Positions 8,910 to 18,179 of a stretch of DNA of 64,000 bases are shown here, piece after piece; the stretch's first letter is position 1, and each line of letters starts with the position of its first letter. The DNA is taken from contig NZ_SMBU01000029.1 in the NCBI RefSeq assembly GCF_004342485.1, positions 1 to 64,000 of the forward strand, read 5' to 3'. This stretch comes from Roseateles saccharophilus (GTDB lineage: Bacteria > Pseudomonadota > Gammaproteobacteria > Burkholderiales > Burkholderiaceae_C). The position numbers and the translations under genes were made by a program. The notes under the pieces are model-generated. The model saw nothing but the letters and a program-made list of their open reading frames with translations, did not search any database and was not told where the DNA came from.

Positions 8910-9443
8910 ATGCGCTTTGCCTCCGCCCTGATCCCCGTCGTCGCTCTGGCGGCTTGTGCGTCCACCAGTCCGTCAGTTGTGGCGCCCGTCGTGCCCGCCC
9001 TGACCGCCAGCCTGCAGCCGCCGGCCGGCCAGGTGCTCGTCACGCAGGCACTGGCCAGCGGCGTGCAGATCTACGACTGCGCAGCGAAGGCCGATGGCAG
9101 CGGGCCGGCCTGGATCTTCCGCGCGCCGGAGGCAACCCTGGTCAGCCGCACAGGCAAGCCGCTTGGCACGCATTACGCCGGCCCGACGTGGGAGGCGCTG
9201 GACGGCAGCAAGGTCGTCGGCCAGGTGAAGGCCAGTACACCCAGCCCTGCGCCGGCCACGGCCATCCCCTGGCTGCTGCTGAGTGCCAAGAGCAACAGCG
9301 GTGCCGGCGTGTTCGCCGACGTGCGCAGCATCCTGCGCATCAGCACGGAGGACGGCGTGGTGCCTGATTCGCCCTGCACCGCCGACATCCTCGGCGCATC
9401 GCTACAGGTCTTCTACAAAGCAACCTACCTCTTCTATCGCTGA
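8910..9443 (+). CDS. DUF3455 lipoprotein
   Basis: A 177-residue protein with a lipoprotein signal (VVALAAC, Cys16). The rest matches the DUF3455 pattern: QIYDCAAK, a WIFRAPEA strand, HYAGPTWEALDGS, a VFADVRSILRI segment and a terminal ASLQVFYKATYLFYR. DUF3455 is widespread in soil bacteria and fungi and has no settled function. The ATG at 8910 puts the lipobox at the right distance; the upstream extension lacks coding character. Confidence 0.85.
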   Translation: MRFASALIPVVALAACASTSPSVVAPVVPALTASLQPPAGQVLVTQALASGVQIYDCAAKADGSGPAWIFRAPEATLVSRTGKPLGTHYAGPTWEALDGSKVVGQVKASTPSPAPATAIPWLLLSAKSNSGAGVFADVRSILRISTEDGVVPDSPCTADILGASLQVFYKATYLFYR

Positions 9444-9492
9444 CACCCGCCCCCAAGGCGCGCGCAGCGCCGCCGCCCCTCCAGCGGCCGCC

Positions 9493-9561
9493 GTGGATCC
9501 GGCTCTGCCGGTCCACCAGCGGCGCCCCCTTGAGGGGGCCGGCGAAGCCGGTAGGGGGTGG
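9493..9561. repeat. Composite palindromic repeat, copy A
   Basis: Three small stem-loops in a row: GTGGATCCGGC with GCCGGTCCAC (one bulge), GCCCCC-TTGA-GGGGGC at 9524-9539, and CCGGC-GAA-GCCGG followed by GTAGGGGGTGG. The same order occurs at 31824-31961. It fills the convergent gap between the DUF3455 gene and gspF, where it may end transcription from both sides. Confidence 0.7.
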
Positions 9562-9562
9562 T

Positions 9563-10774
9563 CTATTTCACCCAGGTGTTCAATTGGATGATCGGCAGCA
9601 ACACCGCCAGCACGATCATCAGCACGATGGCGCCCATCGCGACGATGAGCAGCGGCTCCAGCAAGGTGGCCGCGGCCATCGAGCGGCGCTGCACCTCGGT
9701 GCCGAGCTGGCGCGCGGCGCGGCCCAGCATCTCGGGCAGCTGGCCGGTCTGCTCGCCCAGGCGGGCGAACATTGCCAGGATGCCGGGGAAGCGCTTCTTG
9801 CCGGCCAGGGCCGAACCCAGCGGCGCGCCTTCGCGCACCTGCACCAGGGCGTCCAGCGCGTCGGCCTGCATCGCGCGGTTGGACAGGGTCTCGGCCGCGG
9901 CCTGCAGAGCCTTCAGGATGGGCACGCCGGCGCCGGCCAGCATGGCCAGCGTGCCGGCGAAGCGCGCCGCGTTGTAGCCGCGGGCCAGCCGCCCGAGCAG
10001 GGGCAGGCCGAGGACGCCAGCGTCGAAGCGCAGCCGGAAGGCCGGCGCCTTCAGTGCCTGGCGCAGCCCGAGGGCGGCGATGACGAGGCCGATGAGCATG
10101 GCCCAGCCCCAGCTGCGCACGAAGTCACTGATGGCCAGCATCGCGACGGTCAGCGCCGGCAGTGCGCGCTTGGAGCTGGTGAACACGGTCGCGATCTGCG
10201 GCACGACATAGGTGACCAGGAAGATCACGATGAACACCGAGATCAGGGACACGATGGCCGGGTAGGCCATCGCGCCGACGAGCTTGGCCTTCAGGTCCTG
10301 GCGCTCCTCCAGGTCGTCGGCGAGCTTCTCCAGCACCTGGCCCAGCGCGCCGCTCTGCTCGCCGGCCGCGACGACACCGCGGTAGACCTCGTCGAACTCG
10401 CGCGGCGCCGAGGCCAGCGCGCGTGCGAAGGCCGAGCCGGCATTGACCTCGGCCTTGAGCTGGCTGATGAGCTCGCGCTGCTTGACGTCCTCGCTCTCGT
10501 CGGCCAGCGCCGTCAGCGCGCGCTCGATGGGCAGGCCCGAGCCGACGAGGCCGGCGAGCTGGCGCGTCCAGACCGCCAGGGCCGTCGGGCCGAAGACGCG
10601 GCGCGTGAAGCGGCTGCCTTCCTGGGCACCGTGCTGCTGCACGGTCTCGATGGCCAGCGGCGTGAGGCCCAGGGCGCGCACGGCGGCCCGCGCGGCGCGC
10701 GGATTGTCGGCCTCGATCAGGCCGCTGGTCTGGCGGCCGGAGTTGCTGAGGGCTTCGTACTTGTAGGCCGGCAT
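9563..10774 (-). CDS. gspF: Type II secretion inner-membrane platform protein GspF
   Basis: A 403-residue polytopic protein of the GspF/PilC family. It starts MPAYKYEAL and has two T2SSF domains (about 70-190 and 270-395), each with the GLP...AL pattern and followed by membrane helices (VSLISVFIVIFLVTYVVP; the C-terminal MGAIVLMIVLAVLLPI). It forms the inner-membrane platform with GspL and GspM and contacts the GspE ATPase. It is the last gene of the leftward gspGHIJKLMNDEF transcript, starting 4 bases after the gspE stop. Confidence 0.96.
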   Translation of the reverse strand: MPAYKYEALSNSGRQTSGLIEADNPRAARAAVRALGLTPLAIETVQQHGAQEGSRFTRRVFGPTALAVWTRQLAGLVGSGLPIERALTALADESEDVKQRELISQLKAEVNAGSAFARALASAPREFDEVYRGVVAAGEQSGALGQVLEKLADDLEERQDLKAKLVGAMAYPAIVSLISVFIVIFLVTYVVPQIATVFTSSKRALPALTVAMLAISDFVRSWGWAMLIGLVIAALGLRQALKAPAFRLRFDAGVLGLPLLGRLARGYNAARFAGTLAMLAGAGVPILKALQAAAETLSNRAMQADALDALVQVREGAPLGSALAGKKRFPGILAMFARLGEQTGQLPEMLGRAARQLGTEVQRRSMAAATLLEPLLIVAMGAIVLMIVLAVLLPIIQLNTWVK

Positions 10775-10778
10775 CCGG

Positions 10779-12203
10779 TCACTCTCTTGTGACGCGCAAC
10801 ACTTCTTCCAGCGAGGTGACGCCGGTGGCGATCAGGCGCTCGCCGTCCTCGCGCATCGAGCGCAGGCCGTTGGCTTGCGCCGCGGCTTCCAGCTCGCTCT
10901 CGGCAGAGCGGTTGTGGATGAGGCCGCGCACCGCGTCGTTGGCCACCATCAGCTCGTAGACGCCGGTGCGGCCACGGTAGCCGCTGTGGCCGCAGGCGTC
11001 GCAGCCCACCGCATGCCAGTGGCCGTCGGCGCCCAGCGTGCGGCAGTTCGGGCAGAGCTTGCGCACCAGGCGCTGGGCCAGCACGCCGAGCAGCGAGCTG
11101 CTGAGCAGGAAGGGCTCGACACCCATGTCGGTCAGGCGGGTGACGGCGCTGGGCGCGTCGTTGGTGTGCAGCGTGGCCAGCACGAGGTGGCCGGTGAGGG
11201 ACGCCTGGATGGCGATCTGCGCGGTCTCGTAGTCGCGGATCTCGCCGATCATGATGACGTCCGGGTCCTGGCGCAGGATGGCGCGCAGGGCCTTGGCGAA
11301 CGTCAGGTCGATCTTGGCGTTGACTTGCGTCTGGCCGATGCCGGGCAGCTCGTATTCGATCGGGTCCTCGACGGTCAGCACATTGGTCGTGCTGGTGTCT
11401 ACCGTCTGCAGCGAGGCGTACAGCGATGTGGTCTTGCCCGAGCCGGTCGGGCCGGTGACGAGGACGATGCCATGCGGCTGCTGCACCAGCTTCTTGAAGG
11501 CAGACAGCACGCTGCCGTCCATGCCCAGGCCTTCGAGCGTGAACTTGGATTCGCTCTTGTCCAGCAGGCGCAGCACGGCGCGTTCGCCGTGGGCGCTGGG
11601 CAGGGTGGACACGCGCACGTCGATGGCGCGGCCGCCGATGCGCAGCGAGATGCGGCCGTCCTGCGGCAGGCGCTTCTCGGCGATGTCGAGCTCGGCCATG
11701 ATCTTCAGCCGCGAGATCAGCGCCGCATGCAACGCGCGGTTGGGCTGCACAACCTCGCGCAGCGTGCCGTCGACGCGAAAGCGCACCGAGCTGCTGCGCT
11801 CGTAGGGCTCGATGTGGATGTCGCTCGCGCCGTCCTTGGCCGCCTGGGTCAGCAGCGCGTTCAGCATGCGGATGATGGGCGCGTCGTTGGCGGCTTCCAG
11901 CAGGTCTTCCACGGCGGGCAGGTCCTGCATCATGCGCGACAGGTCCACCGCGCTCTCGACCTCGCCGACGACGACGGCGGCGCTCGATTCGCTGCCGGCA
12001 TAGGCCGCGTGGATGCGTTCGGCCAGCGAGGCGGCGGCCTCGGCCTCGAGCCGGTCGACCGCGTACAGGCGCTGCACCTCGGACAGCGTGGCCAAGCCGA
12101 CCTCGGGCGCGGCCCACAGCGTCAGCGCGCTGCCGTCGTCCTCGAGCAGCACGCAGTTCGCCTTCGCGAAGGCGTAGGGCAGGGGGTGGCGGATGGCGGC
12201 CAT
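10779..12203 (-). CDS. gspE: Type II secretion ATPase GspE
   Basis: A 474-residue secretion ATPase. It shows Walker A GPTGSGKTT at 251-259, a Walker B region DPDVIMIGEIRD near 313-324, the His box TGHLVLATLHTNDA, and a zinc tetracysteine motif (C384, C387, C401, C404) as in GspE and PilB. It powers pseudopilus assembly from the cytoplasmic face. The N-terminal domain is shorter than in some GspE proteins. ATG 12203 lies 5 bases after the gspD stop. Confidence 0.96.
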   Translation of the reverse strand: MAAIRHPLPYAFAKANCVLLEDDGSALTLWAAPEVGLATLSEVQRLYAVDRLEAEAAASLAERIHAAYAGSESSAAVVVGEVESAVDLSRMMQDLPAVEDLLEAANDAPIIRMLNALLTQAAKDGASDIHIEPYERSSSVRFRVDGTLREVVQPNRALHAALISRLKIMAELDIAEKRLPQDGRISLRIGGRAIDVRVSTLPSAHGERAVLRLLDKSESKFTLEGLGMDGSVLSAFKKLVQQPHGIVLVTGPTGSGKTTSLYASLQTVDTSTTNVLTVEDPIEYELPGIGQTQVNAKIDLTFAKALRAILRQDPDVIMIGEIRDYETAQIAIQASLTGHLVLATLHTNDAPSAVTRLTDMGVEPFLLSSSLLGVLAQRLVRKLCPNCRTLGADGHWHAVGCDACGHSGYRGRTGVYELMVANDAVRGLIHNRSAESELEAAAQANGLRSMREDGERLIATGVTSLEEVLRVTRE

Positions 12204-12208
12204 CGGGC

Positions 12209-14419
12209 TTACTGCTGCTGCGGTTGCTGCGGGGCGACCTTGCCGGCCGGCAGCTTGGGGTCGGGCAGCACCGGCGAGCCGGTGTCGGGCAGCAGCAGGC
12301 TCTTGCCGGGCTGCAGGTCCTGCTGCACGGCACGGATGCTCTCGTAGCGGTCCATCGACAGCTGGCTGGCGCTGTCGGCCGTGCGCAGCACGACGGGGCG
12401 CAGGAAGACCATCAGATTGGTCTTCACGCGCTTGCGGCTCTTGCTGCTGAACAGGTTGCCGATCAGCGGGATCTGGGACAGGCCCGGCACGCCGTCGTCG
12501 CCGTCGCTGTATTCGTCCTTCAGCAGGCCGCCCAGCACGATGACGTCGCCGTTGTCGACGACCACGCTGGTCTCGATGGCGCTCTTGTCCAGCGTCGGGC
12601 CGTTGGTGCTGCTGCTGGTGCCGGACACGACACTGGAGTTCTCCTGGTAGACCTGCATGCGGATGGTGCCGCCCTCGCCGATCTGGCTCTTGATCTTCAG
12701 CGTCAGGCCCACGTCCTTGCGGTCCACGGTCGTGAACGGGTTGACGGTGCTGGTGCTGGCCGTGCTGCTGGCATAGGAGCCGGTCACGAAGGGCACGTTC
12801 TGGCCGATGACGATGCGGGCCTCCTCGTTGTCCAGCGCGATCAGGTTGGGCGTGGACAGCACGTTGGCGCCGCTCTGGCTCTCCAGGAAATTGGCCATCG
12901 CGCCGAGCGTGTAGTGGCTGCCGAATTTCTTCAGCACGCCCAGGTTCAGGCCCGCGGGGGCCGAGCTGGAGCTCAGCGCCGAGGTCACGCCGGAGGTGCC
13001 GCCGGCCACCGCCGCCGTGGCGGTGATGATGTTGGACAGGCCGGTGCCGAAATTGGTGCCGGCGCCGGTGATGCTGTTGCTGCCGCTGGTGCCGAACAGG
13101 TTCTGCCATTGCACGCCGAACTGGCCGGCCTTGGTGTTGTCGATCTTCACGATCAGTGATTCGACATAGACCTGGGCGCGGCGCGCGTCGAGCTGCTCGA
13201 TGACGGCACGCACCTGGCGGTACAGCGGCTCGGCCGCCGTGATGATGAGCGAATTGGTCGACGGGTCGGCCTGCACGAAGCCGCCGGTGCTGGGGCCGGA
13301 GGACTGGCTCAGCGGCGAGGTGGCGGCCGTGGAGTTCATGCCGCCCTGGGTGCTGGCGTTGCCGCTGGCGCCGGTCAGGCTCTGGTTGGCATTGCCCAGC
13401 GCGTTGCTGGTGCTGGTGCCGCTGAAGCTGGTGCCCGAAGTGCTGCCCGAGCTACCGCTGCTGCCGCCCGAGGCCGCCGCGCCGAAGGCCGCGCGCAGCA
13501 CGGTGGCGAGCTTGGTGGCGTCGGCGTTCTTCAGGTAGACGACGCGGATGTTGTTGCCGCCGTCGGTGCCGGGCTGGTCGAGCTTGTCGACCATGGAGCG
13601 CACGGCCGCCAGGCGGGTGGGGTTGCTGGCGCGCAGGATCAGGCCGTTGGAGCGCGGGTCCACCAGCACGTTGACCGCGCTGCTGCCCTGGCCGGGCACG
13701 GCCGCGCCGGCCGTGCTGCCGCCGTCGGCCAGGCGCTGCACCAGCGGCGCGAGGTCGGCCGCGACGGCATGCTTCAGCGGCACGATCTCGATGTCGCTGG
13801 TGCCCGGCGTGTCCATCGCCGCGATGATCTTGGCGATGCGCTGCAGGTTGTCGGCGTAGTCGGTGATGACCAGGCTGTTGTTGCCCGGGTTGGCGTTGAT
13901 CGTGTTGTTGGGGCTGATCAGCGGGCGCAGCACGGCGACGAGGTTGTTCGCGTTCTCGTGCTGGATGCGGAAGATCTGCGTCAGGATCTGGTCGCCGCGC
14001 ACGGTGCTGGACTCGACGGCGACGGAGCCGGCCTGCAGCTTGGCGTCGGGCTCGGGCAGCACCTTGAGCAGGCCCGCCGTCTCGACGACGGTGAAGCCCA
14101 GGCCGCGCAGTGCGGCGAGATAGTTGCGGTAGGCCTCGGCCACCGACACCGGCTGTTCGCTGTAGACCGTGATCGTGCCCTTCACGCGCGGGTCGATGAT
14201 GATCTGGCGGTCCAGCATGACGCCGATGGCGCGCGTCACTGCTTCGATGTCGGCGTTGACGAAGTTCAGCGTGACGGGTGAGCTAGCCTTGACGGCTGGA
14301 CCCTTGGCGCGGCCGCGTTGGATGGTGGCGCTGTCGGGCTGGGCCTGCGTGGCGCTCGTGGCCAGCAGCAGCGCGGAGATCGCGGCGACGACGGCGGTGC
14401 GTGGGAGATTCATGATCAT
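12209..14419 (-). CDS. gspD: Type II secretion secretin GspD
   Basis: A 736-residue outer-membrane secretin. A signal peptide (ending ATQA) is followed by N0-N3 periplasmic domains and a long Gly/Ser/Thr-rich linker within N3. The secretin barrel region has the VPLLSDIPLLG-class pattern in the form VPGLSQIPLIGNLF. The C-terminus ends in a Gln/Pro tail. ATG 14419 overlaps the gspN stop as ATGA; ATG 14413, two codons in, is an alternative. It forms the exit channel for folded substrates. Confidence 0.95.
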   Translation of the reverse strand: MIMNLPRTAVVAAISALLLATSATQAQPDSATIQRGRAKGPAVKASSPVTLNFVNADIEAVTRAIGVMLDRQIIIDPRVKGTITVYSEQPVSVAEAYRNYLAALRGLGFTVVETAGLLKVLPEPDAKLQAGSVAVESSTVRGDQILTQIFRIQHENANNLVAVLRPLISPNNTINANPGNNSLVITDYADNLQRIAKIIAAMDTPGTSDIEIVPLKHAVAADLAPLVQRLADGGSTAGAAVPGQGSSAVNVLVDPRSNGLILRASNPTRLAAVRSMVDKLDQPGTDGGNNIRVVYLKNADATKLATVLRAAFGAAASGGSSGSSGSTSGTSFSGTSTSNALGNANQSLTGASGNASTQGGMNSTAATSPLSQSSGPSTGGFVQADPSTNSLIITAAEPLYRQVRAVIEQLDARRAQVYVESLIVKIDNTKAGQFGVQWQNLFGTSGSNSITGAGTNFGTGLSNIITATAAVAGGTSGVTSALSSSSAPAGLNLGVLKKFGSHYTLGAMANFLESQSGANVLSTPNLIALDNEEARIVIGQNVPFVTGSYASSTASTSTVNPFTTVDRKDVGLTLKIKSQIGEGGTIRMQVYQENSSVVSGTSSSTNGPTLDKSAIETSVVVDNGDVIVLGGLLKDEYSDGDDGVPGLSQIPLIGNLFSSKSRKRVKTNLMVFLRPVVLRTADSASQLSMDRYESIRAVQQDLQPGKSLLLPDTGSPVLPDPKLPAGKVAPQQPQQQ

Positions 14420-15315
14420 CCGATCGTCAAGACGGAGCGCGCCCCCTGGCGGCGTCCGATGATGTTCAGCAGGTTGTTCAGCGCTTCTTCGCGGCCCGGC
14501 GCGGCGCCGGCCTCGCCGACGAAGCGGCTGTTGCCGCCGCTGTTCAGCGTGCCTGCACCCGAGAGCTGCAGCGCGCCTTCCAGCGTCTGCAGGCGCACAT
14601 TGCTGACGCCGGCATTGCCCGGGTCGGCACTGACGCTGAGGCGGTAGCTGCCCAGCGGCGCGACGGTGGACACGCGCGAGGACAGGTTGAGCAGGTCGAG
14701 CTGCAGGTCGCCGAACTGGCGCCAGCGGCCCTGCACCGATTCCAGTTTCAGCTCGCGTGCCGACAGGCGCAGCGAGCCACCGAGCTGCAGCGTGTTCCAG
14801 GGCGTGCCCAGGCCCGCGAGCAGGCCGGCCGGCAGCCGCGCGAGCCAGTCGGCGCGCGTGTCGACGCTCAGCTCCAGCCGGCCGAAGCCGGGCTTGATGC
14901 CGATCAGCAGCTCGCCGTTGATGCAGCAGTCCTGCTGGGCGGCGAGCTGCAGGCCGAGCCCCTTGAGGCTCATCTTCCAACGCAGCCGGCCGGGCAGGGC
15001 GGAGGCGTCGCGGCTGCCGGCGCCGCCGGTCAGCACCAGCATGCCCGAGCCGTTCCAGACGCTGCCGCGCGTGTCGACGATGAGCAGGTGCTCGCCGGTG
15101 GCCGAGGCCAGCGCGCGTGCCAGCCAGCTGGCCGGCGCGAACGCGACGAGGGCCAGCGCCAGGCCGACCACGGCGCCGGCGATGCTCCAGCGGCGCGACG
15201 TGCCGTGGCGCACGCTGCGGGTGCCGGCGGCCTGGTAGGCGCCCAGCACCGAGTCGCCCATCAGCGTGGACTGCGGCGTGGCGGCGGGGGCGGCGGAGCG
15301 GTGGAACCAGGGCAT
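14416..15315 (-). CDS. gspN: Type II secretion protein GspN
   Basis: A 299-residue single-span protein: a cytoplasmic N-terminus of about 43 residues, a membrane helix (IAGAVVGLALALVAFAPASW), then a periplasmic beta-rich domain with VWNGSG and LGGSLRLSARELKLE, typical of GspN. GspN is present in only some T2SS systems and its role is unclear. It overlaps gspM by one base and gspD by four, so translation is coupled. Confidence 0.88.
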   Translation of the reverse strand: MPWFHRSAAPAATPQSTLMGDSVLGAYQAAGTRSVRHGTSRRWSIAGAVVGLALALVAFAPASWLARALASATGEHLLIVDTRGSVWNGSGMLVLTGGAGSRDASALPGRLRWKMSLKGLGLQLAAQQDCCINGELLIGIKPGFGRLELSVDTRADWLARLPAGLLAGLGTPWNTLQLGGSLRLSARELKLESVQGRWRQFGDLQLDLLNLSSRVSTVAPLGSYRLSVSADPGNAGVSNVRLQTLEGALQLSGAGTLNSGGNSRFVGEAGAAPGREEALNNLLNIIGRRQGARSVLTIG

Positions 15316-15842
15316 CAGGCGCCTCCCAGGGTCAGCACGAGGCTGCCCGAATAGCCCTTGGGGCCGCGCGTCAGCTGGGCCTCGACGGGCCGGGCGCGGG
15401 CGGCCGAGCGCACCTCGCCGAGCCAGGCCTGCAGGGCCTCGGGCGCGATGCCCGTCAGCGTGACGACGGCGCGCTCGCCAGCCAAGTTCATGTGCGCGGC
15501 CGGGCCGAGGTGCTCGACGGAGGCGGTCAGCGCGGCCTGGGCCTGGGCCGGCGGTACGGCGGGCGCACTGCGCAGCGCATGCACCTCCTGGGCCTGGGCC
15601 TGCATCTGCTGCAACTGCAGGTCGAGCTTCTCGAGCTCGGCCGGAGCGGTCTTCAGCGTGCGCAGCGCCGGCGCGAGCAACAGGCTCCAGGCCAGCACGA
15701 CGCCGAGCAGCGCTGCAACCGCCTGCAGCGCAAGGCGCTCGCGGTCTCCGAGCGCCTTCCAGTACGTCAGCACCTGGGCCCGGGCCTGCCGGATCTGGGC
15801 GGCCAGGCCGGCGGCGCCCTTGGGGTTGCGAAGGGCGGCCAT
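15315..15842 (-). CDS. gspM: Type II secretion protein GspM
   Basis: A 175-residue bitopic protein with a short cytoplasmic tail, one membrane helix (LQAVAALLGVVLAWSLLLAP), a coiled-coil stretch rich in Leu/Gln (ELEKLDLQLQQMQAQAQEV) and a small ferredoxin-like C-terminal fold. It matches GspM in size and order and partners GspL in the inner-membrane platform. It overlaps both neighbours by one base (stop/start). Confidence 0.9.
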   Translation of the reverse strand: MAALRNPKGAAGLAAQIRQARAQVLTYWKALGDRERLALQAVAALLGVVLAWSLLLAPALRTLKTAPAELEKLDLQLQQMQAQAQEVHALRSAPAVPPAQAQAALTASVEHLGPAAHMNLAGERAVVTLTGIAPEALQAWLGEVRSAARARPVEAQLTRGPKGYSGSLVLTLGGA

Positions 15843-17086
15843 CAGCTGCGTCCTCGGGCGCTGGCGCGGCTGATGGTCAGCTTGCCTTCGCCAGCGTCCA
15901 GCTGCCAGCCTTCGCTCTGCAACTGGGTTCGGAAGTTGTCGATCTGCGGCTGGCTCCAGCCCTGGGCCGACACAGTCAGGCGGCCGGGCTCGAAGGCCAG
16001 CGCCTCGGTGGGCGGGCGGTCGCCCGGCCAGGCCGTGGCGGCGGCGGCGAGCAGGGCTTCGAGATCCTGCTCGCCGAAGCTACCGGCGCCGGCGCGCAGC
16101 AGGTCGAGGTTCTTCTGCATCTGCACCGGCGGGTCCAGCGGGTCGTGGATCTGCGGGAAGGCGTCGGTCAGCGTGGCCGAGATGGCCGCGCGCCTGTTCT
16201 TGACGGCGCTGTTCTGCCGCCAGGCCCAGAGGTTCAGGCCCAGCAACTGCACGAGCACCAGCGCGGCGATGCCGTAGCGCACCGGCCGCCAGGGCTTGCG
16301 CATCAGCGCGCGCGAGACGAGGCGCAGTGCGCGTGCGCCGCGGGCGCGCGGGGCCAGGTCGAACTGGCGCAGGTTCCAGGCGCTGTCCACGACGGCCAGT
16401 GCGCGCTGGGCCGGCGTCTGCACGCCGACCGTGGTGCCCAGCCAGCGCTCGGCCACCGTCGCGACGCCAGGCGTCGCCGTCCACTGCGCCGCGTGCACGA
16501 GGCCGGGCGGGAAGAACTGGCGCGCCAGGCCGCCGTCCAGCGGCAGTGTTGCGACGCCGTCGGCATGGCTCCAGCGCAGCGCGACGCCGTCGGGGCCCGA
16601 TTCGAAGAAGTGGCCGCGGGCGGGTTCGTCCGGCCAGGCTAGCGGCGCGACGCGGTCGACGAAGACCTGGGCGGCGTCGAGCTGGGCGAGCTGTTCGGCC
16701 AGCCAGGGCCGCGACGTGACGGCGACCCAGGCGGTGTCGCCGCCGACGGCGTCGGGCTCGAGCGCGAAGTGCAAGGCCTCGGGCTCGTCGAGCAGGGCCT
16801 CCTCCAGCTTGCCGGCCAGGGCCGCACGCATCTGGCGGCCGGCGCGCGGCAGCTCGACGCGGCGCCAGCTGATGTCGGACTCGGGCATGACGGCGACGAC
16901 GGTGTCGGCCGCCGGTAGCCGGGCCAGGTCGGCGCGGCCCTCGCGCAGCAGCTGGCGGCCGTCGGACGTCAGCGCGTAGTCGTACTCGCGCGCCGCGTTC
17001 GCGCGCTGCGCATCGGCTGCGGGCGTGGCTTGGCCCGGCGCGCGCAAGCGCGGCCGGGGAGGCAGGAACAGCAGCAGCGTACTCAT
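15842..17086 (-). CDS. gspL: Type II secretion protein GspL
   Basis: A 414-residue bitopic protein. It has a cytoplasmic actin-like domain (about 1-255) with the motif AVMPESDISWRRVELP, one membrane helix (YGIAALVLVQLLGLNLWAW) and a C-terminal periplasmic ferredoxin-like domain (QGWSQPQIDNFRTQLQ). It recruits GspE to the membrane. A 94-base gap separates it from gspK upstream, larger than any other gap in this operon, so an internal promoter is possible; TAGAAT near its 5' end could be a -10 but no good -35 was found. Confidence 0.93.
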   Translation of the reverse strand: MSTLLLFLPPRPRLRAPGQATPAADAQRANAAREYDYALTSDGRQLLREGRADLARLPAADTVVAVMPESDISWRRVELPRAGRQMRAALAGKLEEALLDEPEALHFALEPDAVGGDTAWVAVTSRPWLAEQLAQLDAAQVFVDRVAPLAWPDEPARGHFFESGPDGVALRWSHADGVATLPLDGGLARQFFPPGLVHAAQWTATPGVATVAERWLGTTVGVQTPAQRALAVVDSAWNLRQFDLAPRARGARALRLVSRALMRKPWRPVRYGIAALVLVQLLGLNLWAWRQNSAVKNRRAAISATLTDAFPQIHDPLDPPVQMQKNLDLLRAGAGSFGEQDLEALLAAAATAWPGDRPPTEALAFEPGRLTVSAQGWSQPQIDNFRTQLQSEGWQLDAGEGKLTISRASARGRS

Positions 17087-17180
17087 AGGGTCGGGTGGGC
17101 GCGGCGCATTCTAGGAGTGGGCCATGAAGGTTCCAGCTCGGATCAAGGACTTGCGGTGAAGATCTGTTGCTGTTTCGAGA

Positions 17181-18179
17181 TCAGGGCTTGTCCCGATCCA
17201 GCAGCTGGTTGATGCGCTCGCGCGCAAGGATGTTCATGTGCAGACCGTCGCGCTCGATCAGCGAGCGCTGTTCGAGCTGGCGTTCGTCCAGGCGCAGCCG
17301 GCCGGTGACGATGAAGAAGGACGAGTCCACCGACGCCCGCCCCGCATCGATCTGCACGCTGGCCGGCAGATAGGCCTTGGCGTCGTCGACCTTCTGCAGC
17401 GGGCTGGCCTTGCGGCCCTGCACGAGGCGCTCGGCCGAGGCGAGGTCGACGCCGTCGAACAGCGCCGCGATGACCTCGCGCGGCGCGGTGTTCAGGTTGA
17501 CGGCCGTGAGCTTGGGCAGCAGCACGACATAGGGCTGCAGCCGCGCGATGGTGTCGGCGTCCAGGCCCAGCCAGCTGAGCTCGTCCACGCCGGCGGGGCG
17601 CAGCGGGCCACTGTCGCTGACTGGCGTGCTGCCGACCCCGCTGGCCGATGAGCTGGCGGCGCTGGCCGCGTCGGGGAAGGCCGCGCGTAGGCCGGCGATG
17701 ATGACGCCGGCAGTCCCCGGTGGCGCATTGACCTGGCTGCACAGGCGCTCCAGCACGCGCTTCTCCAGCTCCGGCACCTGCGGGCCGCCGAGCAGGCTGC
17801 GCAGGTTGTAGCGCGACTGGGCGTCCTCGATGCTGCCGGACAGGAAGGCCTCGGGGCCGTCGTCGGTGGTGGCGCTGCTGTTCTCGGTGGCCAGGAAGGT
17901 CGACAGCCGTGCCTCGGCCAGCGGCACGGCCCAGGGCTCGCCGAGGTGGTCGACGGGCTTGTTGCGGTTCTGCTTGGCGTCCTCCAGCAGGATCAGCCGC
18001 GCCCAGTCGAGCGCGCCCTGAAGGATCCAGGTGCTCTGCGCGCGGGCGCGGTCGGCGGCCTCGATCTGCACGGCGCGGTATTGCTGCCAGACCATGCCGG
18101 CCGCAAGGCTGGCGATCAGCGTGACGATGATCATCGCGGTCAGCAGCGCCGCGCCGCGCTGGTGCGGTCGTTGCGTCAT
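17181..18179 (-). CDS. gspK: Type II secretion minor pseudopilin GspK
   Basis: A 332-residue pseudopilin. Leader peptide cleavage is expected after G9 (QRG / AALLTAMIIV). The mature residue 5 is Thr rather than Glu, a known trait of GspK, which caps the pseudopilus tip with GspI and GspJ. A large globular domain follows, including the LNTAPREVIAALFDG helix-hairpin-helix-like motif typical of GspK. It overlaps gspJ by 4 bases. Confidence 0.95.
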   Translation of the reverse strand: MTQRPHQRGAALLTAMIIVTLIASLAAGMVWQQYRAVQIEAADRARAQSTWILQGALDWARLILLEDAKQNRNKPVDHLGEPWAVPLAEARLSTFLATENSSATTDDGPEAFLSGSIEDAQSRYNLRSLLGGPQVPELEKRVLERLCSQVNAPPGTAGVIIAGLRAAFPDAASAASSSASGVGSTPVSDSGPLRPAGVDELSWLGLDADTIARLQPYVVLLPKLTAVNLNTAPREVIAALFDGVDLASAERLVQGRKASPLQKVDDAKAYLPASVQIDAGRASVDSSFFIVTGRLRLDERQLEQRSLIERDGLHMNILARERINQLLDRDKP

